A DNA stretch of 9,973 nucleotides from CADEEX01 sp040081555 (GTDB lineage: Bacteria; Acidobacteriota; Vicinamibacteria; Vicinamibacterales; CAVVIG01), in contig JBEBGG010000129.1 of NCBI GenBank assembly GCA_040081555.1, positions 1-9,973 on the forward strand, in the 5' to 3' direction. The notes beneath the pieces were generated by a model. The model had not been told where the DNA came from. It saw only the letters and a list, made by a program, of their open reading frames with translations, and did no database searches. The translations under genes were made by a program, and so were the position numbers. Shown in pieces: positions 4,497 through 9,973 of the stretch (position 1 is the first letter of the stretch; each line of letters opens with the position of its first letter).

Positions 4497-5780
4497 TTAG
4501 CGGCTGGTCGTCGCTTTGGGTGTCACCTTCAGCAGCTTGCCGTTGGCGCCTTCGGTCAGCAGGTAGACCGCGCCGTCCGGGAACACCTGCACGTCACGGA
4601 TGCGCACGCCCAGGTCCATCAGTAGCGGCTCCTCGGCGACGACCTTGTCGTCCTTGCCGAGTTCGAGCCGGAACAGCGCCTGACCCCTCAGCGCGCCGAC
4701 CAGGACGCTCGACTTCCACTGCGGGAACAAACGGCCCTTGTAGAAGGCGAGCGCGCCGGGCGCGATCACGGGGTCCCAGTAGTAGCGCGGCTGCTCCATA
4801 CCGGGCTTCTCTACGATCGCTTCGCCGATCTTCGTACCGGGATAGTTGATGCCGTGCACGATCACGGGCCAGCCGTAGTTCTTGCCCTTCTCAATCAGGT
4901 TCAGCTCGTCGCCACCGCGCGGGCCGTGCTCTACTTCCCACAGCCGGCCGTCGGGCGCGAAGGTCAGTCCCTGCGGTGTCCGGTGCCCCATGCTCCACGT
5001 GCCCGGCAGGCCGAGCGACGGATTGCCCGGCGCGGGCTTGCCCTCGGGCGTGATGTGAATCACCTTGCCCAGATACGTGTCGAGCGCCTGCGCCTGCAGC
5101 GGCAGCGGATCGCCCGTGGAACGATCGCCCACTGCTACGAACAGGTTGCCGTCCTTCGGATCGACGGCGATCCGCGAACCCGACTGCGACACGGCGCGAT
5201 TGGTGAACGGCGCGGCCTGGAAGATGGTGGTGACGTTGGAAATCGTGCCGGCGGTCTCGTCCAGGATCGCCGTGTCGACCGCGTGCGCACACTTGTCGGC
5301 GTCGAGGTTCCGCAGATAGACAAAGAAGATGCGGTGATTGGTGGCGAAGTTCTTGTCGAGCGCCACGTCGAGCAGGCCCGCCTGGCCGCGGAAGTACACC
5401 GGCGGCATGTTCGCCGTGATGGTGTGCAGCGCGGACCCGTCCTTGTTCAGGATCCGCAGCCGGCCGGCCTTCTCGGTGATGAGGAAGCGGCCACTGGGCA
5501 GCAACTCCACCGCCCATGGCACGTCGAGGCCGCTGGCAATCGTCGTCACCTCGAGGTCCACCGTCTTGTGATACGGCGCGCGGGTCTGGCCCGGGAACAC
5601 CGGATGATCGGTGTCGAGCTCCGGGGCGCGGCGGTCGACGGGCTGGCCTTCGATCGTGAGCTTCTCGAACGTCCCTTGCCCCGCCCGGGTAGGCGCCGGC
5701 GCCGTCGGGCTCTGGGCCGGCGCGGGCGCGGGTAGCATCGCAAGGCCGACCACGGCGTAGACGGCGGCAAGTCGTGTCAT
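4497..5780 (-). CDS. PQQ-dependent sugar (aldose) dehydrogenase, YliI/Asd type, with altered active site
   Basis: A 427-residue periplasmic six-bladed beta-propeller of the soluble glucose/sorbosone dehydrogenase family (GSDH), which oxidises aldoses to lactones with PQQ. Residues 1-22 form a signal peptide (AVVGLAMLPAPAPAQ). Landmarks: GLDVPWAVELLPSGRFLITE (84-103), RGQAGLLDVAL (131-141), FVAVGDRSTGDP (214-225), GHRTPQGLTFAPDG (265-278), EHGPRGGDELN (284-294), NYGWPV (301-306), GINYPGTKI (310-318), and VRIRDVQVFPDGAVYLLT (392-409). The C-terminal half closely follows E. coli YliI. Two expected residues are changed: the general-base His (H in HFGGR of YliI) is Q199 in SQSGSR, and the Asn of RNPQG is T268 in RTPQG. 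R267, R393 and R395 remain. Activity may be lost or changed. ATG 5780 has GGAG (5787-5790) six bases upstream. It appears to be transcribed alone. Confidence 0.9.
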   Translation of the reverse strand: MTRLAAVYAVVGLAMLPAPAPAQSPTAPAPTRAGQGTFEKLTIEGQPVDRRAPELDTDHPVFPGQTRAPYHKTVDLEVTTIASGLDVPWAVELLPSGRFLITEKAGRLRILNKDGSALHTITANMPPVYFRGQAGLLDVALDKNFATNHRIFFVYLRNLDADKCAHAVDTAILDETAGTISNVTTIFQAAPFTNRAVSQSGSRIAVDPKDGNLFVAVGDRSTGDPLPLQAQALDTYLGKVIHITPEGKPAPGNPSLGLPGTWSMGHRTPQGLTFAPDGRLWEVEHGPRGGDELNLIEKGKNYGWPVIVHGINYPGTKIGEAIVEKPGMEQPRYYWDPVIAPGALAFYKGRLFPQWKSSVLVGALRGQALFRLELGKDDKVVAEEPLLMDLGVRIRDVQVFPDGAVYLLTEGANGKLLKVTPKATTSR

Positions 5781-5832
5781 GTCAGTCTCCGTTGTACGAC
5801 CAAGGCTATCCGTTCAGACGATGGGCATACGG

Positions 5833-5838
5833 AGTATA
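5833..5838 (-). promoter_or_regulatory. Possible -10 element (TATACT) of the dehydrogenase gene
   Basis: Read on the minus strand, TATACT matches the -10 consensus at five of six bases and lies 52 bp before the ATG at 5780, in the 139-bp gap after the lipoprotein gene. No good -35 box is seen at the normal distance. The rest of this gap is a GA/CT-rich stretch (5889-5900) with no other feature. Confidence 0.3.
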
Positions 5839-5919
5839 CCGGCGGCGTCCTTCTTCGGTCTGTCTCCTCCTGGTGTGATGCCCGCCCAGTCTCTCTCTTT
5901 GAATTGGCGATCCGACGTG

Positions 5920-6672
5920 CTAGCGCGTCATCGTTGCCGTGCCCAACGCCGTGCCCCCGGCGGTGAAGGTCACGGTGTAGCTGATGGCGATGCTTCGCGC
6001 GGCGACGGTGCCCGAGAAGTCGACGCGTGAGATCCCTGGCGTCGGGACGCTCGTCGCGCTGCCGGTCAATTGCCCTGTCGGCGTGATCGTGGCCGTCACC
6101 GTGCCGAGCAGCGTCGAGGTGCGAGTCATCGTCGTGCCAGCGTCCGAGTAGGCTCCGTTGAAGGTCTCAGCCGGCGGGTCGCCGGCGCCAAAGACTCCGC
6201 CGTTCACGTCGAGCACCAGCTGCATCGTCTGCGCGATCGTGTCGACCGAGAGCTGCATGGTCATCCCACCGGTCGTGCTAAACGTCGTGTTCTTCCAGGA
6301 CCCGGACCAGCTGCCCGCGCCGCTTGCCGCGAGTGACGGTGTGAGGCCAACGTTGACCGTCGTCGCGGAGGCCAGGGTGACAGGCTGCGAGAAGTTGACG
6401 TGACCCTGATGCTGGGCCGTCAGGGAACTCTGGCCTGCCGTGAGGCCGGTGAGGGAGTAGCGACCGTCGGATCCGGTCGTGACGCTCTTGCCTTGAATCG
6501 CCACCACAACGCCAGGCACCGCCAGTCCCGAAACCACGTCGGTCACCGCGCCGGCAATGCTTGGTGCGGAGGGGTCGCCCGGCGTTGACGTGGTCGGCGA
6601 CTTTGAGCCGCCGCAGGACGTCAGGCCGGTGACAATCGCTGTCAGGGCAAGCGCGAATAAGAGGCGTTTCAT
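5920..6672 (-). CDS. Lipoprotein with a carboxypeptidase regulatory-like (beta-sandwich) domain
   Basis: A 250-residue exported lipoprotein. The signal peptide MKRLLFALALTAIVTGLTSC ends in a lipobox LTSC, so C20 should be acylated. G21-G22-S23 follow rather than Asp at +2, consistent with outer-membrane sorting under the E. coli rule. After a Ser/Thr/Pro linker comes a carboxypeptidase-D regulatory-like domain (about 38-112: IAGAVTDVVSGLAVPGVVVAI, then TGSDGRYSLTGLTAG), a fold common in surface proteins. The rest (118-250) is a Ser/Thr/Gly-rich all-beta region with no recognised family. It lies 45 bp after the LolA-like gene on the same strand, so it may be the last gene of that operon or have its own promoter at 6679-6707. 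An in-frame upstream start at 6705 is rejected because it disrupts the clean signal peptide. Function unknown; perhaps cargo of the neighbouring ABC module. Confidence 0.82.
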   Translation of the reverse strand: MKRLLFALALTAIVTGLTSCGGSKSPTTSTPGDPSAPSIAGAVTDVVSGLAVPGVVVAIQGKSVTTGSDGRYSLTGLTAGQSSLTAQHQGHVNFSQPVTLASATTVNVGLTPSLAASGAGSWSGSWKNTTFSTTGGMTMQLSVDTIAQTMQLVLDVNGGVFGAGDPPAETFNGAYSDAGTTMTRTSTLLGTVTATITPTGQLTGSATSVPTPGISRVDFSGTVAARSIAISYTVTFTAGGTALGTATMTR

Positions 6673-6678
6673 GGCGCC

Positions 6679-6707
6679 TTTATAAGTCCGGTTTCCAGCG
6701 GACACAA
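6679..6707 (-). promoter_or_regulatory. Candidate promoter giving a leaderless lipoprotein mRNA
   Basis: On the minus strand TTGTGT (6702-6707) is followed after 17 bases by TATAAA (6679-6684), which is six bases before the ATG at 6672. A transcript started here would begin at or next to the A of ATG. The -10 match is good (5/6), the -35 match weak (3/6). The same AAAGG could instead act as a weak ribosome binding site for read-through mRNA. Confidence 0.35.
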
Positions 6708-6717
6708 CCGAAAACCC

Positions 6718-7515
6718 TCACCGCGACCCCACCAACTTCCGGACGGCGGCGACGCTGAATTCGGTCGAAGGCATGGGTGCCACCGATTCAATCTTGACGC
6801 CCTCGATCACGGTCCGTGACTGGCGATCGACAGGCTCCACCGTGACGATCGCTGGAACCCAGCGGTCGCCAACCTTGAGGAGGCGATAGAAGCCGACCTG
6901 TTTGAGCAGGCGACCATCCCGCCCGAACATCTGCGCGCGCAGTGCCACCGCACGGTCCGCCGACAGCCAAGTCTTCACCAGAGAGTACGTGGTGGGTGTG
7001 GCAGGGCCTGGTCGGAGTTCGACAATGGCGGTGCGGTCTTCGCCGATGAACTCCTCGCCGGCCGTCTGGCGTGATGGCCAGTACCAGAACGTCTCGGCCA
7101 CATCTTCGAGCCGCACATCGGAGTCAAAAAACGGCAGTCCCAGCATCTGCTCCGTGATCGACGTCACACGGCCAGACTCGTACTGGAAACCCGACAGGCG
7201 GTGGTTCTCCCGGAGATCGATCACCAGGGCGCGGCCACCAGTGACGGCAGGCCACAGCTGTTGATAGAGCACCGTCGAACCGGTCGGGGTGCGCCGGCCC
7301 TTGATCAGCAGTTGACGGACGTCCGGCACGTTCGCGCCGAGCGAGGTGTGAGTGAGCGCTGCCCGAATGCGAAACCCGGTGGCCCTGCGGACCTCGACCA
7401 CCCTGGCGACGAGTTGATCCGCCGTGGGTGGAGCGGCGGAGGTTGCCGCGGCTCCCGTCCGCAGTGTGGCCGCGCACAGGGCCAGCGCCGTTGCGGCGAA
7501 CAGACGTCGTCTCAC
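6718..7515 (-). CDS. LolA-like outer-membrane lipoprotein-sorting protein
   Basis: A 265-residue exported protein with the open-barrel LolA/LolB/RseB-like fold that shields acyl chains in the periplasm. It has an N-terminal signal peptide (RRRLFAATALALCAATL, cleavage near GAAA). Family landmarks: TADQLVARVVEVR (31-43), RQLLIKGRR (67-75), LPFFDSDVRLEDVAETFWYW (127-146, the GtDfsyeDl-like segment), EEFIGEDRTAIVELRP (154-169), TTYSLVKTWLSADRAVALRAQMFGRDGRLLKQV (175-207) and TEFSVAAVRKL (251-261, the terminal F...L signature). This matches the LolA-like group annotated as outer membrane lipoprotein-sorting protein. GTG 7515 is chosen: it overlaps the permease stop as GTGA, and GAGG (7521-7524) lies five bases upstream. 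C14 does not sit in a proper lipobox. It is co-translated with the ABC permease and probably receives the molecule that the ABC pair extracts. Confidence 0.85.
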   Translation of the reverse strand: MRRRLFAATALALCAATLRTGAAATSAAPPTADQLVARVVEVRRATGFRIRAALTHTSLGANVPDVRQLLIKGRRTPTGSTVLYQQLWPAVTGGRALVIDLRENHRLSGFQYESGRVTSITEQMLGLPFFDSDVRLEDVAETFWYWPSRQTAGEEFIGEDRTAIVELRPGPATPTTYSLVKTWLSADRAVALRAQMFGRDGRLLKQVGFYRLLKVGDRWVPAIVTVEPVDRQSRTVIEGVKIESVAPMPSTEFSVAAVRKLVGSR

Positions 7516-8633
7516 ACGTGCCTCAGCGCATCGCCAGGGCGCATCGAGGCTGCGCGGTAGGCGGGATAGAGGCCGCCGACGATGCCCAGGCCAATGGCGA
7601 TGGCGAAGGCCATCGCCATCAGCGAGAGACTCAGTTCGCCTTCGATCTTGCCGCGCAGCATCGCCGTGTGCTGCAGCCAGAGCATCACTGCAGATCCGCC
7701 GGCCACGCCGGTCGCGCCGCCCGCCACACTGAGCGCCAGCGATTCGCCGAGGATCATGGACAGGACGCGGCGGCGGCGCCAGCCAAGGGCGAGGAGGATG
7801 CCAATCTCGTGCACGCGCTCGGCCACGCTCATCATGACCGTGTTCATGACGCCGACGGCGCCCAGCACGACGGCGATCGACGAGGTCGCCCACGCCATCG
7901 CCTGCGCCACCACGATCGCGGCGCTCTGGTCTGCCACCTGGCTGGCCGCAAAGACCTTGAACCCGGGCCATCGCTCGACGATGGCGCGCCGCACGTCGGC
8001 GATCTGCTGCGTGGATGCGCCGGGCGCCAGGGTCAGATTGACGAAATTGATCTTGCCTGGCTGGTCGAGGACCCGTTGCAGTTGCGGCAAGGTCATGACA
8101 ACGGAGCCGTTTTCTGCAAGGGAGGGGCTCTCGAAGATGCCTACGACGGTGAACCGTGCGCTCTCGATCTGAACCGTTGCGCCAACGCCCTTGCCGAGCA
8201 TCTCCTGCGCCACCGTCCCGAGCAAGACCTCACGCTCCTGGTCGGACCCCGGCCAGCGGCCGCTGACCAAATCCAGGTGGTTCCAGATGAAGGTCTGCCG
8301 CTCCCAGCCAGACAACAGGACGACCGGGGCGTCCTCGATGCTGGTCAAGTCGCTGAGCATGCACGCCACCTGCGTCACCCCTGGCAGGGTCTCGAGGCCG
8401 CGGATCTGGTCCCGGCTGAACGCCGACGGCACCGGGCTCAGGCTGCCCGACTTGATGACGACCAGATCCGTTCCGCGCGCGGTGTAGACGCGCGCCCACG
8501 TGCTCTCGAAACCCCAGGCCAGACCAGTCAGCGCCACGACGGCGGCAACGCCAATGGCGATACCGCCAATGGTCAGCAGGCTGCGAGTCGGTCGCTGTAG
8601 GAGGTTTCTCAGAACGAGCGTCGGAAACCTCAT
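7512..8633 (-). CDS. ABC transporter permease, MacB/LolC-LolE (FtsX) type
   Basis: A 373-residue inner-membrane subunit with the four-helix MacB/Lol layout. TM1 is about 19-41 (LTIGGIAIGVAAVVALTGLAW), followed by a ~200-residue periplasmic domain (45-245), then TM2 (246-272), TM3 (292-318) and TM4 (336-358). The FtsX domain carries the coupling region SVAERVHEIGILLALGWRR (269-287) that contacts the ATPase, and the typical end GLYPAYRAASMRPGDALR (354-371). Proteins of this type do not pump substrate through the membrane; they use cytoplasmic ATP hydrolysis to move periplasmic or membrane-embedded lipoproteins. The ATG at 8633 overlaps the ATPase stop as ATGA, and AGGA (8642-8645) lies eight bases upstream. 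A single permease suggests a homodimer, as in MacB or LolF. No second permease or TolC-like protein is in the window. Confidence 0.9.
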   Translation of the reverse strand: MRFPTLVLRNLLQRPTRSLLTIGGIAIGVAAVVALTGLAWGFESTWARVYTARGTDLVVIKSGSLSPVPSAFSRDQIRGLETLPGVTQVACMLSDLTSIEDAPVVLLSGWERQTFIWNHLDLVSGRWPGSDQEREVLLGTVAQEMLGKGVGATVQIESARFTVVGIFESPSLAENGSVVMTLPQLQRVLDQPGKINFVNLTLAPGASTQQIADVRRAIVERWPGFKVFAASQVADQSAAIVVAQAMAWATSSIAVVLGAVGVMNTVMMSVAERVHEIGILLALGWRRRRVLSMILGESLALSVAGGATGVAGGSAVMLWLQHTAMLRGKIEGELSLSLMAMAFAIAIGLGIVGGLYPAYRAASMRPGDALRHV

Positions 8634-9379
8634 GCGATCGTTCCTGGCTCCAAGAGCGGCGGCCGGGCGGAGTCGGCCACGATCGCGCCGTCTCGCATGT
8701 GGAGGCGTCGATCGGCATTGCTTGCCACCGCGGCGTCGTGCGTGACCATCACGAGCGTCAGACGGCGGTCGGCGTGAATCGCCCTCAGCAGCGCCAGCAT
8801 CTTCGCCGCATTGTCGCTGTCGAGGCTGCCGGTTGGTTCGTCGGCCAGCAGCAGCTCCGGGCCGTTGGCCAGGCTCCGCGCGATGGCGACGCGTTGCCGC
8901 TCCCCACCGGAGAGCTGGCCCGGCCGATGGTGCAGCCGGTCTGAGAGCCCCACCGAGTCGAGCAGGGCCAGTGCACGTCGTGTCCGTTCGCGAGCCGACC
9001 AGGGCATCTCGAACATCGGGATCTGCACGTTCTCGAGGGCCGAGAGCGTCGGCAACAGGTGGGAAGTCTGGAAGATGAAGCCCACTGTTCTGGCGCGAAA
9101 GGCCGGCAGGTTGTCGAGCGTCGACAGAGAACGGCCGCGAAAGGACACATCGCCCGCGCTGGGCGCATCGAGGGCGCCGATCACGTGCAGGAGCGTCGAC
9201 TTGCCGCACCCGCTGGGACCCTCAATTGCCACACACTCATGAGCGGCGATGACGAGATCGACGCCGCGCAGGGCTTCGACGCGGCCGTCGGCAAAGGTCC
9301 GCCTAACCGCTCGGGCCTCAATGAGCGCGGGCTCGGACGGCAGGAGGGACGTGATCACGCCAGGCGAGTTCGCCGTCAC
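8630..9379 (-). CDS. ABC transporter ATPase, LolD/MacB family
   Basis: A 249-residue nucleotide-binding subunit. All catalytic motifs are intact: Walker A GPSGCGKST (54-62), Q-loop Q104 in IFQTSHLLPTL, signature LSGGE (156-160), Walker B LLLADE (176-181, E181 the catalytic base), D-loop SLD (185-187) and H-loop H214 in VMVTHD. The HLLPTLSALENV segment is typical of the LolD/MacB subfamily. It should power the permease next to it from the cytoplasmic side. The start is not certain: GTG 9379 gives the length shown, and GTG 9358 (codon 8) is the alternative; neither has a clear ribosome binding site. Either way the start lies inside the end of the methyltransferase gene (62- or 41-bp overlap), so translation is probably coupled. 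Confidence 0.92.
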   Translation of the reverse strand: MTANSPGVITSLLPSEPALIEARAVRRTFADGRVEALRGVDLVIAAHECVAIEGPSGCGKSTLLHVIGALDAPSAGDVSFRGRSLSTLDNLPAFRARTVGFIFQTSHLLPTLSALENVQIPMFEMPWSARERTRRALALLDSVGLSDRLHHRPGQLSGGERQRVAIARSLANGPELLLADEPTGSLDSDNAAKMLALLRAIHADRRLTLVMVTHDAAVASNADRRLHMRDGAIVADSARPPLLEPGTIA

Positions 9380-9973
9380 GGGTAACGTCGCGCAGTGTAG
9401 CAGGGTCCGCTGGTGGTGCCGACTTCACGCCGAGCGCCTCAGACCTCGCGGCTGCAATCAGCACCGGGAAACGCGCGGTCCGTCGCCCGTGCTTCGCGAT
9501 CTCCAGAAGGTCCCGCGTCCACTCCACCGCCGGTTGCGGCCAGCCGTGCACCTCGAGGCTCCAGCCCGCGGCCACGAAGGCCCCGGCCAGTTCGCCGACG
9601 AGGAGATAGCCGGATTGACTGTCGCGGGGGACCGCGACGCCGTACTTGTGTTCGAGGTGTTCCGCGCGCTGCGCCACCATCGCGTCCCCGTCCGCCCGAC
9701 GCCGGTAGACCGGCGAGTCGACAACGAGGAGCAGTCCTCCCGGACGGGCGACACGTCGCATCTCCGCAAGCGCGCGACCGACGCGCGGCGTGTGGTGCAG
9801 TGCGCCGGCCACAACCACGAGGTCGAAGAGCCCTGGCGCGAATGGCAACACCTCCATCTCCGCTTCGGCCCGCGGCAGCAAGGTCGGAGACGTGAGAAAG
9901 TGGTTGGGCGCCAGCAGACCGTCGGCCTCGTCCAGGTTGACGTCGGTCGCCACCACGTGATGCCCCGCGTCGA
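9318..9973 (-). CDS. Class I SAM-dependent methyltransferase (Methyltransf_11 type), 5' part missing
   Basis: The last 218 residues are visible; the N-terminus and the glycine-rich SAM motif I lie beyond base 9973. The first visible residues (DAGHHVVATDVNLDEADGL) are the strand ending in the acidic residue that binds the SAM ribose. Then come LPFAPGLFDLVVVAGALHH (motif II region), RALAEMRRVARPGGLLLVVDSP (motif III, with the PGG turn) and a C-terminal alpha/beta part including WPQPAVEWTRDLLE. The substrate is unknown; relatives methylate quinones, lipids or small metabolites. It is the most upstream visible gene of the block with the ABC ATPase, whose start lies 62 bp inside its 3' end. Whether it works with the transporter, for example by modifying its substrate, cannot be told from sequence. 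Confidence 0.82.
   Translation of the reverse strand, partial: DAGHHVVATDVNLDEADGLLAPNHFLTSPTLLPRAEAEMEVLPFAPGLFDLVVVAGALHHTPRVGRALAEMRRVARPGGLLLVVDSPVYRRRADGDAMVAQRAEHLEHKYGVAVPRDSQSGYLLVGELAGAFVAAGWSLEVHGWPQPAVEWTRDLLEIAKHGRRTARFPVLIAAARSEALGVKSAPPADPATLRDVTRDGELAWRDHVPPAVRARAH

Noticed and set aside
3664..4500. Plus-strand open frame of about 278 codons across the small genes
   Set aside because: Crosses two opposite-strand genes and their gap, has Arg/His-rich low-complexity translation, and lacks a ribosome binding site or family motif.
4854..5735. Plus-strand open frame of about 290 codons
   Set aside because: Antisense to the PQQ sugar dehydrogenase; composition (Arg, Val, His, Leu) and lack of motifs show it is a mirror of that gene.
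7516..7971. N-terminal extension of the LolA-like protein by 152 codons
   Set aside because: Out-of-frame reading of the permease gene; the signal peptide begins at GTG 7515.
7428..8600. Long plus-strand open frame of about 390 codons
   Set aside because: It lies wholly antisense to the permease and LolA-like genes, which have clear family motifs. Its translation is rich in Arg, His and Ala with no domain signal, as expected for an antisense frame of GC-rich coding DNA.
8634..9209. N-terminal extension of the permease by 192 codons
   Set aside because: This part is an out-of-frame reading of the ATPase gene. Permease homology starts exactly at the ATG at 8633, which has a ribosome binding site.
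1..9973. Defence system, prophage, insertion sequence, CRISPR array or RNA gene
   Set aside because: No transposase, integrase, nuclease, phage or repeat-spacer pattern and no tRNA/rRNA-like stretch is seen; the genes are ordinary envelope, transport and redox functions.

Overview
This is a GC-rich (roughly 65%), densely packed, chromosome-like stretch from a Gram-negative bacterium. Signal peptides, a lipobox lipoprotein, an outer-membrane beta-barrel and a LolA-like periplasmic protein all point to a double membrane. The gene mix resembles what I know of Acidobacteriota (Vicinamibacteria-type) genomes: a haem protein with an MPPW motif, a DUF5658-like membrane protein, a PQQ sugar dehydrogenase, and a MacB/Lol-type ABC pair next to a LolA-like protein. 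That assignment is an inference from gene content; there is no rRNA or other marker gene here. I see no mobile element, tRNA, rRNA or CRISPR array.

Layout: (1) 1-537, minus: 5' part of a secreted c-type cytochrome that runs off the left edge. (2) 782-1945, plus: a family 2 glycosyltransferase, the only plus-strand gene. It converges on, and overlaps by 83 bp, a polysaccharide-deacetylase-like gene (1863-2834, minus). (3) 3019-3558, minus: a small outer-membrane beta-barrel protein followed by a repeat-rich non-coding stretch. (4) 4227-4400 and 3742-4230, minus: a previously easy-to-miss 57-codon gene joined by an ATGA overlap to a DUF5658-like membrane protein. Identical CTGTGC-N6-GCACAG palindromes lie on each side of this pair. 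(5) 4497-5780, minus: a YliI/Asd-type PQQ sugar dehydrogenase whose expected catalytic His and PQQ-side Asn are replaced. (6) 5920-9973, minus: a tight block of methyltransferase (cut by the right edge), ABC ATPase, MacB/LolC-type permease and LolA-like protein, then a lipoprotein 45 bp further on.

The genes mostly serve the cell envelope. The glycosyltransferase and deacetylase probably act on a surface glycan. The ATPase, permease and LolA-like protein together look like a small lipoprotein- or amphiphile-extraction machine, and the lipoprotein behind them could be its cargo. The cytochrome and sugar dehydrogenase are periplasmic redox proteins. The most interesting items are the small coupled gene, the paired palindromes, the substituted active site of the dehydrogenase and the Lol-like module. 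Nothing here is a clearly new defence or mobile system.

No stretch longer than 300 bp lacks a gene. The four larger gaps (538-781, 2835-3018, 3559-3741, 5781-5919) hold the palindromes, stem-loops and promoter-like hexamers listed below.
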